NCBI GenBank assembly: GCA_023458555.1 | Contig: JAEWYS010000004.1 | Location: 310,001-374,000 of the forward strand | Reading direction: 5' to 3' | DNA length: 64,000 nt | From: Bacteroidota bacterium | Lineage (GTDB): Bacteria; Bacteroidota; Bacteroidia; Cytophagales; Cytophagaceae | Part shown: one piece after another, positions 26,766 to 35,743 of the stretch | Position numbering within the stretch: the first letter of the stretch is position 1 | Layout of the letters: every line of letters starts with the position of its first letter | The notes under the pieces: generated by a model | What the model was told of the DNA's origin: nothing | Seen by the model: the letters and a program-made list of their open reading frames with translations, nothing else | Databases searched by the model: none | Translations under genes and position numbers: made by a program

Positions 26766-28960
26766 TTTCCTGGTTCTTTAAGTAATTTAATCTTGCTTAT
26801 GGTTGGCTTAACCGGTTTTTTCAGCACCGGCAGCTTACCCCAGATTTCTTCAAGGTCTTCCGCAGCTACTTTATTCAGAATCAGAATCGGTTTTCTCCCG
26901 CATGCTTTTTCATACAATTTGAGCAGATGCCGGTCAGAGTCTCCCCAGGTTCTTCCTGCGTTGGCTACCAGCAATGGTATAGTAACCAGAGACATAAGCT
27001 TGACAGGCAAAATCCCCTCACTTAAAGATGGTATGACCATAATTACATACTTGAAATCTGCCAGATCTGTACCGGCAAACGCTGCAAAATCTCCGACATC
27101 AAGTATTTCCGGAGTAATGGAGTAGTTTTTGACAACCAAAGAGTCTATACCGGGCCGGGAAGTTTTCAGAATGCTCTCAACTTCCGTTTTATCACCTGAT
27201 GGGTGAAGAAGCAATACCTTGCCGTTAATAGATGCCAGACGACAGGCAAGCTTAACAGCCGACCGTATTTTTCCTTCCCCCGGCCTGGTTCCCGTGACAG
27301 AAATTTTCACTGGCAGCTCCGTATCTTTTGCAGCCAGAATCACAGTTCCCGCACATTGATCCGCCAGAGTATTTTCCATAAGCTGATAATCAAGGCGCGA
27401 CTTTTTATAAGGCATTAAGGGCATTACCCCCGCAAGCTCCAATCCTGTAATTTTTTCCGCACCGGAAGGAGAACGTAATTTGGTCGTAAGAAAATAAAGC
27501 GCCAGTACCCCTGTAACTGTCAGGACAAAACCCGCAAAAACTGCTCCGGCAATCATCATCATCCGCTTGTCCGGATCAGCATATACAGGATATTTCGGAT
27601 TGTCAACAAGCCTCAGATTGTTGGTAAGCATCAGGTTTTTCTGTTTCTGCAGATTGGTATTATACGCCTTAAGCGATTCAAGATACTCATTTTCAGCTAC
27701 CCTGGCTTCCCGTTCCAATGCTGTCAGTATAGCTCCCAATGGGGCAAGCTCAGCAATACGGGCTTTGTATACATCATCAAGCTGTTCCATGACACTAAGC
27801 CGTGCAGCCGATTCATCCGCCTTCAGCATATTGGTCAGATACTGATTGAGCAAATCTCCGCCTGCTATACCTTCAGCCGTATTATTCAGCTTATAAAGCT
27901 CATGAACGTGACCTTCAATCTCAGCCTTAAGTGTTTTGGCCCGCTCTTTGAGGTATATGGATCTTCCGGCATTCTGCTTACCAACCTGGCTATTAGCTAT
28001 TTCGTGATTCACAGCAGCCAGTTCCCGGCGCTTACGCATAATCATCTGATTGTTTTCCATCAGATCAATCTTACCACCCAGCTTGGCATTCAGGACCTGC
28101 AGAGCCGCAGTTGCTGCCGCAAGAGACATCTGCTCTTCCTCCATGGCTTCCCGGAGATTGTTATGTGCCGTGGAGATATTGCTGCTTTGTTCACTATAAT
28201 TAATTATATTATGCTCCATGCCGAAACTCTTCAGAGCTTCTTCCGCATTCTTCAGTCTCGTCCTGTCTTTTCTAACTTTTTCTTCAAAATAACCAACTAC
28301 ATTATTGATCTCTCCTTCCTTCAAAATCTTATATTTCCTGAGAAATACATCAGAAAGAAGCTGTAATGTCATCTGACTCACCGAAGGGTCATTGGCCCGG
28401 AAGGAAATTTCCATCATATCACTGTCATCCTTCCGGATCGCCATAAGCCTGGATTTGATACTCGGAATTCCATAGTTTCCTCCTGCTGACAACAGCAAAC
28501 GCGAGACAACATTGTTGTCCGAGCTCTGCTTGATCTCATAAAGCCTCTTTACAGTAGCCTCAACCGAGTCTCTGACTACAATTTTTTTCCGAATATGATT
28601 GGGAAACATCTCCTGTAATTGCGCAAAATTTTCTTCCGAAAGTTTGGCAGGATCGGGATTTTCCAGCATCAAATGCCCCGCAAGCAGCCTGATTGCCACT
28701 TCTTCAATAGTTTCCCGTGCCAGCATCGTTGACATCAGATTATCAAAGGCATTATTCACCTGAAAAAAATCAATCCTCGGATTTTCTTCTGAAGTCAGCT
28801 TATACGTACTGGCCAAACCTGTATACACCATAAAATCGGATGTATATGTTCGTTCGGTTTTTGATGTAAAAAAGTACACCAGAAAACCCATTAACAACGG
28901 GAACAGAAGTATTAGCAGCCCGTTATTTTTCAGTATCCGAAATATATCCTTAAGTTTCAT
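26762..28960 (-). CDS. Wzc/GumC-type chain-length protein with degenerate BY-kinase domain
   Basis: A 732-residue inner-membrane polysaccharide co-polymerase. Residues ~1-220 form the Wzz domain after a first membrane helix (GLLILLFPLLMGFLVYFFTS). Long coiled-coil stretches (~225-440) and a second helix (MMMIAGAVFAGFVLTVTGVLALYFL) follow. The cytoplasmic part (~551-732) looks like a BY-kinase, but Walker A reads GTRPGEGKIR without S/T, Walker A' is VLLLHPSGD, Walker B is VIMVIPSL without Asp, and no terminal tyrosine cluster exists. It probably controls length and export without kinase activity. Confidence 0.87.
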   Translation of the reverse strand: MKLKDIFRILKNNGLLILLFPLLMGFLVYFFTSKTERTYTSDFMVYTGLASTYKLTSEENPRIDFFQVNNAFDNLMSTMLARETIEEVAIRLLAGHLMLENPDPAKLSEENFAQLQEMFPNHIRKKIVVRDSVEATVKRLYEIKQSSDNNVVSRLLLSAGGNYGIPSIKSRLMAIRKDDSDMMEISFRANDPSVSQMTLQLLSDVFLRKYKILKEGEINNVVGYFEEKVRKDRTRLKNAEEALKSFGMEHNIINYSEQSSNISTAHNNLREAMEEEQMSLAAATAALQVLNAKLGGKIDLMENNQMIMRKRRELAAVNHEIANSQVGKQNAGRSIYLKERAKTLKAEIEGHVHELYKLNNTAEGIAGGDLLNQYLTNMLKADESAARLSVMEQLDDVYKARIAELAPLGAILTALEREARVAENEYLESLKAYNTNLQKQKNLMLTNNLRLVDNPKYPVYADPDKRMMMIAGAVFAGFVLTVTGVLALYFLTTKLRSPSGAEKITGLELAGVMPLMPYKKSRLDYQLMENTLADQCAGTVILAAKDTELPVKISVTGTRPGEGKIRSAVKLACRLASINGKVLLLHPSGDKTEVESILKTSRPGIDSLVVKNYSITPEILDVGDFAAFAGTDLADFKYVIMVIPSLSEGILPVKLMSLVTIPLLVANAGRTWGDSDRHLLKLYEKACGRKPILILNKVAAEDLEEIWGKLPVLKKPVKPTISKIKLLKEPGK

Positions 28961-28967
28961 CTTCTTT

Positions 28968-29717
28968 CTACCGCTTTAAATCATCCAGTGATACTCCCAG
29001 CAGTTGTTCAAACTGTCTGTACTTTGCCAGATATTCGCTTTTTGCCATCTCGTAATCTACTTCCACATTAGCGCCGATCTGATCCACATTGCTATAATCT
29101 TCCAGTGAGATTGATCCCTCTGAAAAGTATGTTTCGGCTAATGTGCGCTGAAGAACAGCGCTTTCTCTGGCTCCGCTTTTTATCTTCATTATTCTGTATG
29201 CAGATATAAGCTGGTAATATTCAAGAATTACCTGATTCTTTACCTGGCGCTCTATCTCATCTTTTTGATTTCTGGCAGCATCAACCTGCAATTCTGCAAT
29301 CTGAATTCTGAGTCTTCGGGTAGTAATTGTGCTTAGAGGAATATTGACATTCGCACCAAGCCTCCAGCCATTGAGCGCATTACCACCAAACCCTCCTCCG
29401 CTTGTCTGACTTCCTATCAGCAATGCCTGATCACCCTGCGAATAGTTCCCTAAAACGGAAATACGGTCATGCCAGCTCCTTTTTTCCAGCTTTATCTCTC
29501 TTTCTCCCTGATCGATTACATTATCGTTGTACTTCAACAAAGGAGAATTCTGCAGAGCAATATCAATCAGATTTCCAAGTGGTGGCAATTCATTGGCAAG
29601 ATCATCCTTTTCATTCAGCTCCTGACCGCTGCCGCTATTATTAACCTGCCCGAGACACACCTGACTGACAGATAGTATGATCATCAGGATGGTTCCCAAA
29701 AATTTCAGATTCTTCAT
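28968..29717 (-). CDS. Half-length TolC-family outer-membrane protein
   Basis: A 249-residue protein with a signal peptide (MKNLKFLGTILMIILSVSQVCLGQ). It has one outer-membrane efflux repeat: LGNLIDIALQNSPLLKYN, a beta part (GWRLGANVNIPLSTITTRRLRIQI) and two long helices ending EYLAKYRQFEQLLGVSLDDLKR. Normal TolC proteins have two such repeats (about 450 aa). The frame is intact and the end is family-like, so it appears to be a naturally short form. It lies between the priming transferase (15 bp) and the Wzc gene (7 bp). It may help polymer cross the outer membrane. Confidence 0.75.
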   Translation of the reverse strand: MKNLKFLGTILMIILSVSQVCLGQVNNSGSGQELNEKDDLANELPPLGNLIDIALQNSPLLKYNDNVIDQGEREIKLEKRSWHDRISVLGNYSQGDQALLIGSQTSGGGFGGNALNGWRLGANVNIPLSTITTRRLRIQIAELQVDAARNQKDEIERQVKNQVILEYYQLISAYRIMKIKSGARESAVLQRTLAETYFSEGSISLEDYSNVDQIGANVEVDYEMAKSEYLAKYRQFEQLLGVSLDDLKR

Positions 29718-29732
29718 TTTGCTATCGCTGTT

Positions 29733-30923
29733 TTATACATTCTCTTTCTGCATAAGCGCAGGTATTGTCCGCAGCATTATTTTTAAGTCTCCCGCTATTG
29801 AGTAACTGACTGCGTAATAATTATCAAGCTGCATACGCTCAAGCTCGGACATTTCCGCCGTACCCCGTTTGGTTACCTGCCACAAACCGGTAATACCGGC
29901 AGGGGCCATAAACCGCAGATTAAATTCATCCACCGTAATTTTTTCGGCTTCGTATAGTGGCAGAGGACGATTGCCTACAATTGACATATCACCTTTTAGT
30001 ACATTGAACAGCTGAGGCAGCTCATCAATACTGGTATTACGGATAAACTTTCCGATTCTTGTCACCCTGGGGTCATTGCTGATCTTGATAAACTTACCTT
30101 CATCATTTTCCTTTTTCTGCTTCAGATACAGCCGCTCACAAACCGGGCGATCATTCAGATAAAGAAAATACTGACATTCAACACCTTCTGGTCCACACAC
30201 AGGACATGGACCACTTTCCTGCAAAGCCCCTGAACCAGCCATAATCTCCTGCCCACCTTTTTTGTATTGATTCAAATGTGCCAGGTTTTTGATCTGACTG
30301 TCTGCCCCAACCTTCATTGAGCGAAATTTGTAGAAATCAAATATTGTATATCCGCGGCCTACCCTTTTTGCCACATAAAATACCGGTCCTCTTGATTCCA
30401 GCTTAATCAAAAGAATGATCAGCAGAAATAAGGGGCTCAGCATGATAATGGCAAACGAAGCTACCACAATATCAAATATTCGCTTAGCAACCGGAATCTT
30501 ATAGCGAATATGCCCATCCGCCACTTGCTTTTCCTTATCTGAAACCGGATTTTCTATCAGCCAGTTTAAGCGAAAAAGAAACGTATCCGGATTAAACTCT
30601 TTGGAAAAAACATCCGACACCCGCTCCTTTACCAGCTTTATTCTAAGATCTTTGTCAACTTTATCATTCAGAAATATGAAAGGCAGATATCTGCTATTCC
30701 TGTCTGAACGAATCTGTCTGATCAACGGGAGTCCGCTGGGTGAGTTCCAGGAGCCGGCAGTCACTATTGCATCGACCTGCCCTCCTTTTTGCAACCAGTG
30801 ATAAAACCGGATACCATTTTCAAAAAGATATACATCGCAGGTTTGCCCAACCTTGCTGACAAAATAGTCCGCAAGGTTGGAGTCTGCCTGAATAAGAGCA
30901 ACACTTTTTTTATGTGATTCCAT
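29733..30923 (-). CDS. Priming sugar transferase with N-terminal degenerate receiver domain
   Basis: A 396-residue protein. Residues ~5-130 have a receiver-like fold (KSVALIQADS, DAIVTAGSWN, FSKEFNPDTF), but the phospho-acceptor Asp is Ala56. One hydrophobic anchor (IFDIVVASFAIIMLSPLFLLIILL) leads into a bacterial sugar transferase domain (~150-396) with VFYVAKRVGRGYTIFDFYKFRSM, DELPQLFNVLKGDMSIVGNRP and GITGLWQVTKRG. A Cys-rich insert (CPVCGPEGVECQYFLY) sits near residues 230-255. It should transfer the first sugar-phosphate to undecaprenyl phosphate. Confidence 0.9.
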   Translation of the reverse strand: MESHKKSVALIQADSNLADYFVSKVGQTCDVYLFENGIRFYHWLQKGGQVDAIVTAGSWNSPSGLPLIRQIRSDRNSRYLPFIFLNDKVDKDLRIKLVKERVSDVFSKEFNPDTFLFRLNWLIENPVSDKEKQVADGHIRYKIPVAKRIFDIVVASFAIIMLSPLFLLIILLIKLESRGPVFYVAKRVGRGYTIFDFYKFRSMKVGADSQIKNLAHLNQYKKGGQEIMAGSGALQESGPCPVCGPEGVECQYFLYLNDRPVCERLYLKQKKENDEGKFIKISNDPRVTRIGKFIRNTSIDELPQLFNVLKGDMSIVGNRPLPLYEAEKITVDEFNLRFMAPAGITGLWQVTKRGTAEMSELERMQLDNYYAVSYSIAGDLKIMLRTIPALMQKENV

Positions 30924-30943
30924 AGCAATCCTGATTGATATAA

Positions 30944-31330
30944 TTATGCTATTTCAAGTCTGTTAATCATATTTTTAACTCTCGCCTCAAGCTCCTGAGG
31001 ATTGAATGGCTTAATCATATAGTCATCCGCACCGGCATTCAGACATTCTATCTTTGTATTGCTGGTCTCATGACATGAAAGCATTATTATAGGAATATGT
31101 TTATACAAACCACTCGCTCTTATATGCTTTACAAACTCAAGTCCATCCATAACGGGCATAGATATATCCGTGATTATTGCATCAGGCATATTGCCCTGAT
31201 GCAGCCATTCGAGCGCCTCTTTTCCGTTATTCTTCTTAATTATTGAAAAACTCTTTTTTAGTGCGGTTTGAAGAATTGCCAATGTTGCACACTCATCATC
31301 CACCGTAAGAATCAACTTTTCCATCTTCAC
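30944..31330 (-). CDS. Stand-alone CheY-like response regulator
   Basis: A 128-residue single receiver domain (start possibly at the second Met, two codons in). The acidic pocket is LTVDDE, the phospho-acceptor is Asp55 in DAIITDISMPVMDGLEF, the Ser/Thr is in IIMLSCHE, and the Lys is in MIKPFNPQELEARV. No output domain is fused. It is the first gene of the polysaccharide operon, 20 bp before the sugar transferase with its degenerate receiver. This suggests a phosphorylation input into polymer synthesis; the cognate kinase is not in the window. Confidence 0.88.
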   Translation of the reverse strand: MKMEKLILTVDDECATLAILQTALKKSFSIIKKNNGKEALEWLHQGNMPDAIITDISMPVMDGLEFVKHIRASGLYKHIPIIMLSCHETSNTKIECLNAGADDYMIKPFNPQELEARVKNMINRLEIA

Positions 31331-31485
31331 TTACCTTTTTCTTCACATCCTAAAGTTTCAACCTGAGTGAATTTGGAAATGTTTAGTGGTACTGATTAAA
31401 AAAATATGTTAACAAAAAAGGCATTAAGTGAAGAATATGACGCATTCCGCAGAGTCTTATTTAAGACAGAATACCAAACAAAAAA

Positions 31486-31507
31486 GCCTGGTCCGCAGGG
31501 ACCAGGC
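31486..31507 (-). terminator. Intrinsic terminator of the acyl-CoA dehydrogenase gene
   Basis: A perfect 9-bp stem, GCCTGGTCC at 31486-31494 and GGACCAGGC at 31499-31507. On the minus strand it is followed by a TTTTTTG tract (31480-31485). Confidence 0.82.
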
Positions 31508-31538
31508 ATAAAGATCTTTTTGTAATATATAAGAGAAG

Positions 31539-32681
31539 CTATGACTTCAATACGGACTTTGCAATAATGATTTTCTGAATTTCCGATGTACCCTCTCCGA
31601 TTGTACAAAGTTTTGCGTCTCGGTAAAACTTCTCTGCCGGATAATCCTTGGTGAAACCATATCCGCCAAAAATCTGCACAGCTTCATTAGCTGCCTTAAC
31701 GGCTATTTCAGAGGCATAATATTTGGCCATCGAGGACTCTTTTGTTACTGGCAATCCCTTATTCTTAAGCTCAGCTGCCTTAAAGGTTAGTAACTCCGCC
31801 GCTTCTATCTCCGTGGCAAGCTCTGCCAGCTTAAATGAGATTCCCTGAAAACTGGATATGGGTTTCCCGAATTGCTCCCGTTCCTGAGAATATTGCAAAG
31901 CTGCGTCAAAAGCTCCCTGAGCAATACCCAGACTGAGAGCAGCGATTGAAATTCTGCCTCCATCCAGGACTTTTTTGGCCTGATTAAAACCATCACCGAT
32001 TTTCCCGAGCACATTCTCTTCCGGAATAACACAATCTTCAAATATCAGCTCGGTAGTTTCTGAGGCTCTCATCCCCAGCTTATTTTCTTTTCTTCCGGCA
32101 TAAAACCCCGCTGTCCCCCTTTCAATAACAAAAGCAGAAGCCTGCCGTCCTTCTCCCGCTCCGCCGGTATTTGCAAGCACAACGGCAATATCTCCGGATT
32201 TTCCATGTGTTATAAAGTTTTTTGCGCCATTGATCACCCAGCTGTTATCTTTTTTAACTGCTACTGTCCGCATATTACCTGCATCGGAACCGGTATTAGG
32301 TTCTGTCAGCCCCCATGCTCCTATCCACTCAGCAGAAGCAAGCCTGGGGAGCCAGCGTTTTTTTTGCTCTTCATTCGCAAAGTTCATAATATGACCGGTA
32401 CATAATGAATTATGGGCAGCCATAGACAGAGCAATCGAACCGTCTATTCTCCCGAGCTCCTTAATTGCCGTTACATACTCAAAATATCCCAGACCTGCCC
32501 CACCATACTCTTCGGGAACTAAAACTCCCATAAGACCGAGCTTGCCGAGCTCTTTGAATACCGACACCGGAAACTCCTGCGTTTCATCCCATTCCATCAT
32601 ATAGGGCCGGATGTATTTGTTACCAAAATCCCGAATAGTTTCGGCAATCAGCTTTTGATTTTCGTTTAGTCCAAAATCCAT
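31539..32681 (-). CDS. Acyl-CoA dehydrogenase
   Basis: A 380-residue FAD flavoenzyme that introduces the alpha-beta double bond in acyl-CoA. Family segments in order: MDFGLNENQKLIAETIRDFG, GAWGLTEPNTGSDAGNMRT, FITHGKSGDIAVV, LGMRASETTELIFEDC, GISFKLAELATEIEAAELL and CTIGEGTSEIQKIIIAKS, with the catalytic Glu in IGEGTSE. It resembles the short-chain/butyryl-CoA dehydrogenase branch. It is monocistronic with its own terminator and sits between two polysaccharide operons, with no evident link to them. Confidence 0.93.
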   Translation of the reverse strand: MDFGLNENQKLIAETIRDFGNKYIRPYMMEWDETQEFPVSVFKELGKLGLMGVLVPEEYGGAGLGYFEYVTAIKELGRIDGSIALSMAAHNSLCTGHIMNFANEEQKKRWLPRLASAEWIGAWGLTEPNTGSDAGNMRTVAVKKDNSWVINGAKNFITHGKSGDIAVVLANTGGAGEGRQASAFVIERGTAGFYAGRKENKLGMRASETTELIFEDCVIPEENVLGKIGDGFNQAKKVLDGGRISIAALSLGIAQGAFDAALQYSQEREQFGKPISSFQGISFKLAELATEIEAAELLTFKAAELKNKGLPVTKESSMAKYYASEIAVKAANEAVQIFGGYGFTKDYPAEKFYRDAKLCTIGEGTSEIQKIIIAKSVLKS

Positions 32682-32823
32682 ACATTTAAAAAATTATTTA
32701 CCTAAACAATACGTAAAACCAGCGGTTTTGATTTGTGTAGGATATAAAAAAAATTTATTTTCATAAAATAAAATAGCCTATTTTCGCTTATAATATAGAC
32801 TTAACCCAAAGACATCCATAGAT

Positions 32824-34152
32824 ATGAAAGTTGCTGTAGTTGGAACCGGATATGTAGGCCTTGTAACTGGTACCTGTTTCGCGGAAACAGGTAATTCTGT
32901 TACCTGCATAGACATCAATGAGAAAAAGATAAACATGATGAGACAAGGCCAGATGCCCATATATGAGCCCGGACTTGATCTTTTGTTTAACAGAAATATT
33001 CAGGAAGGACGACTTAATTTTACGTCCAACCTTAAAGAAGGTATTGAAGGGGCCAAAGTTATCTTCCTGGCTTTGCCAACTCCTCCCGGAGAGGATGGCT
33101 CTGCCGATCTTAGCTATATTTTGCAGGTTGCGAATGATCTCGGGCCGATATTAAAAGAATATACAGTAATTGTCGATAAAAGCACCGTACCGGTTGGCAC
33201 GGCAGACAAAGTAAAAGCTGCACTGAGTCAGTATGCCAGTGCAGAGTTTGATGTGGTATCCAATCCCGAGTTTCTCAGAGAAGGAGTTGCCGTAGACGAT
33301 TTCATGAAACCGGAAAGAGTTGTTATCGGAACTTCTTCCGATAAGGCAAAAAAAGTAATGGATATGCTATATGCTCCGTTTGTGCGTCAGGGAAATCCTA
33401 TTATATATATGGATGAGCGTTCAGCTGAGCTAACCAAGTACGCTGCAAATGCTTTTCTGGCTATGAAAATTACATTTATGAATGAGATGGCCAACCTGGC
33501 AGAAAAATTAAATGCCAACATTGACCATGTTCGTATAGGTATCGGTACAGACAGCCGTATTGGTAAAAGATTTTTATTTCCCGGTATTGGTTACGGTGGA
33601 AGCTGTTTCCCTAAAGACGTACAGGCACTTTCCATCATGGCAAAACAGAGTGAGTACAACTTTCAGATTCTGAATGCCGTCATGGAAGTGAACGAAAGGC
33701 AAAAAACCATACTGATGCCGAAAGTCAGAGCCTATTTCAACAACAATCTGAATGGAAAGAAAATTGCTCTGTGGGGACTTGCTTTCAAGCCGAATACGGA
33801 TGATATCCGTGAAGCTCCTGCTCTTTATATGATTGACTCTCTTCTGAAAGAAGGCGCCAAAGTCTCTGCCTACGATCCGGAAGCTATGGATAATGTAAAA
33901 GAGCTTCTCGGAAAACAAATTGACTATTCGGACGATGCCTACTCTGTGCTCGAAGGTGCTGATGCACTGATTATCGTTACAGAATGGCCGGAGTTCAGAA
34001 ATCCTGACTTTGACAGAATATCCAGAATAATGAATACTAAAGCAGTTTTCGACGGAAGAAACCTGTTTGATCCGCGTCATATGATCGAAATGGGTTATCA
34101 TTACGAATCCATCGGAAGAATTGGAAGCAAGGTACTGGTAGGCAGCTGCTGA
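32824..34152 (+). CDS. ugd: UDP-glucose 6-dehydrogenase
   Basis: A 442-residue NAD-dependent enzyme oxidising UDP-glucose to UDP-glucuronate. The N-terminal Rossmann motif is VVGTGYVGLVTGTCFAETG. The catalytic Cys is in YGGSCFPKDVQAL, with FLREGVAVDDFMKPERVVIG and the C-terminal nucleotide-binding part LWGLAFKPNTDDIREAP. It is the first gene of the plus-strand nucleotide-sugar operon and lies 13 bp before the UDP-glucuronate decarboxylase gene, which uses its product. Confidence 0.94.
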   Translation: MKVAVVGTGYVGLVTGTCFAETGNSVTCIDINEKKINMMRQGQMPIYEPGLDLLFNRNIQEGRLNFTSNLKEGIEGAKVIFLALPTPPGEDGSADLSYILQVANDLGPILKEYTVIVDKSTVPVGTADKVKAALSQYASAEFDVVSNPEFLREGVAVDDFMKPERVVIGTSSDKAKKVMDMLYAPFVRQGNPIIYMDERSAELTKYAANAFLAMKITFMNEMANLAEKLNANIDHVRIGIGTDSRIGKRFLFPGIGYGGSCFPKDVQALSIMAKQSEYNFQILNAVMEVNERQKTILMPKVRAYFNNNLNGKKIALWGLAFKPNTDDIREAPALYMIDSLLKEGAKVSAYDPEAMDNVKELLGKQIDYSDDAYSVLEGADALIIVTEWPEFRNPDFDRISRIMNTKAVFDGRNLFDPRHMIEMGYHYESIGRIGSKVLVGSC

Positions 34153-34165
34153 TTTTTATTATACT

Positions 34166-35140
34166 ATGGCTACGAAAAAGAAAAAAGTTTTAATTACCGG
34201 AGGAGCCGGTTTTCTGGGTTCCCATCTGTGTGACCGGTTCATTAAAGAAGATTGCCATGTCATTGCCATGGATAATCTTATTACCGGCTCACTTGACAAC
34301 ATTGAGCATTTATTCAGGCTGCCGAACTTTGAGTTTCATCATCATGATGTAAGCAAGTTTGTTCATATCCCGGGTGAGCTCGACTATATTCTTCATTTTG
34401 CGTCTCCGGCAAGTCCGATTGATTATCTCAAGATACCAATACAAACATTAAAAGTCGGTTCTCTTGGCACGCATAATCTTCTGGGACTTGCCAGGGCAAA
34501 AAAAGCACGAATTCTTGTTGCAAGCACCTCTGAAATCTACGGAGACCCAACCGTCCATCCGCAAAGTGAAGACTATTGGGGCAATGTAAACCCGATCGGA
34601 CCAAGAGGGGTATATGATGAGGCTAAAAGGTTTCAGGAAGCTATTACCATGGCTTATAATCGTTTTCATGGCGTAGAGACCCGTATCGTTCGCATTTTCA
34701 ATACGTATGGCCCAAGAATGCGCCTGAATGACGGCAGAGCGCTACCTGCATTTATCGGCCAGGCATTAAGAGGTGATGACCTTACTGTATTCGGTGATGG
34801 TTCCCAGACCCGTTCATTCTGCTATGTTGATGATCTGATCGAAGGTATATACCGCTTATTGATGAGTGATTATGATCTTCCTGTCAATATAGGGAATCCG
34901 GTAGAAATCACCATTAAGGAATTTGCTGAGGAAATCCTCAAACTGACAAACTCCGATCAGAAAATGGCATACAAACCTTTACCACAGGATGATCCTAAAC
35001 AAAGACGTCCCGATATATCCAAAGCAAAAGAGGTGCTCGGCTGGGAACCTAAGGTTTCCCGCGCCGAAGGGTTGAAAATCACGCTGGAATATTTCAAAGG
35101 ACTACCCGTTAAAGAAACAAGACCGAAAGAGTTTTATTGA
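34166..35140 (+). CDS. uxs: UDP-glucuronic acid decarboxylase (UDP-xylose synthase)
   Basis: A 324-residue extended SDR enzyme. It has TGGAGFLGSHLCDRFI for NAD binding, LHFASPASPIDYLKIPIQTLK, the catalytic YxxxK in GVYDEAKRFQEA, and RMRLNDGRALPAF followed by GDGSQTRSFCYVDDLI, all hallmarks of UXS-type decarboxylases. It converts UDP-glucuronate to UDP-xylose. It directly follows ugd, giving a two-step UDP-glucose to UDP-xylose route. The next open frame begins within or just after its stop. Confidence 0.9.
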   Translation: MATKKKKVLITGGAGFLGSHLCDRFIKEDCHVIAMDNLITGSLDNIEHLFRLPNFEFHHHDVSKFVHIPGELDYILHFASPASPIDYLKIPIQTLKVGSLGTHNLLGLARAKKARILVASTSEIYGDPTVHPQSEDYWGNVNPIGPRGVYDEAKRFQEAITMAYNRFHGVETRIVRIFNTYGPRMRLNDGRALPAFIGQALRGDDLTVFGDGSQTRSFCYVDDLIEGIYRLLMSDYDLPVNIGNPVEITIKEFAEEILKLTNSDQKMAYKPLPQDDPKQRRPDISKAKEVLGWEPKVSRAEGLKITLEYFKGLPVKETRPKEFY

Positions 35141-35141
35141 T

Positions 35142-35735
35142 CTGATTCTGGAAAATACAACTACATATTTTATACATCCTTCATCCTTCGCAGATGAAGG
35201 ATGCCTTATTGGTGCCGGATCTAAAATCTGGCACTTTTGTCATATTATGGCAGGAGCCCGTATCGGGACCAATTGCAATATCGGACAGAATGTTTTTATT
35301 GCAGCCGATGTAACTGTTGGCAGCAACGTAAAAATTCAGAACAACGTATCTCTCTACTCCGGGGTTATATGTGAAGATGATGTTTTTCTTGGCCCCTCAG
35401 TGGTTTTCACAAATATTAAAAACCCCAGGAGCGCCATCGTCAGAAGAGACCAGTATTTAAAAACTATCATAGGCAGGGGGTGCTCAATCGGAGCAAACGC
35501 GACCATACTATGCGGAATTAAACTTGGTCACTATGCCCTGATCGGAGCCGGAGCAGTTGTAACCAGAGATGTTCCACCCTATGCCCTGATGACCGGAAAT
35601 CCTGCAGTCCCATCCGGTTGGGTCAGTGAATATGGCCACCGGTTAAGTTTTAATAAGGAAGGTATCGGAATATGCCCGGAAACCGGGCAACGTTATTTGC
35701 TTATAAACAATAAGGTTGAGAAAATCTCTTCATAA
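35142..35735 (+). CDS. WbpD-like sugar N-acetyltransferase with no AUG at the homologous start
   Basis: A left-handed beta-helix acyltransferase of hexapeptide repeats, like WbpD/WlbB. The first in-frame ATG is at 35247 and gives 162 residues (IGTNCNIGQNVFIAADVTVG, GAGAVVTRDVPPYALMTGNPA). The frame, however, remains open upstream and reads TYFIHPSSFADEG, then GAGSKIWHFCHIMAG, which matches the usual N-terminus of the family. No ATG occurs in that part. Candidate starts are CTG at 35142 or 35148, ATT at 35145 or ATA at 35172. Either a non-AUG start is used or the protein is shortened. Confidence 0.8.
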   Translation: MILENTTTYFIHPSSFADEGCLIGAGSKIWHFCHIMAGARIGTNCNIGQNVFIAADVTVGSNVKIQNNVSLYSGVICEDDVFLGPSVVFTNIKNPRSAIVRRDQYLKTIIGRGCSIGANATILCGIKLGHYALIGAGAVVTRDVPPYALMTGNPAVPSGWVSEYGHRLSFNKEGIGICPETGQRYLLINNKVEKISS

Positions 35736-35743
35736 TAGATTCA

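Noticed and set aside
31325..31433. 9-bp inverted repeat CTTCACTTA/TAAGTGAAG flanking the receiver-gene start
   Set aside because: The arms are 91 bp apart and one lies inside the coding start; chance is a sufficient explanation.
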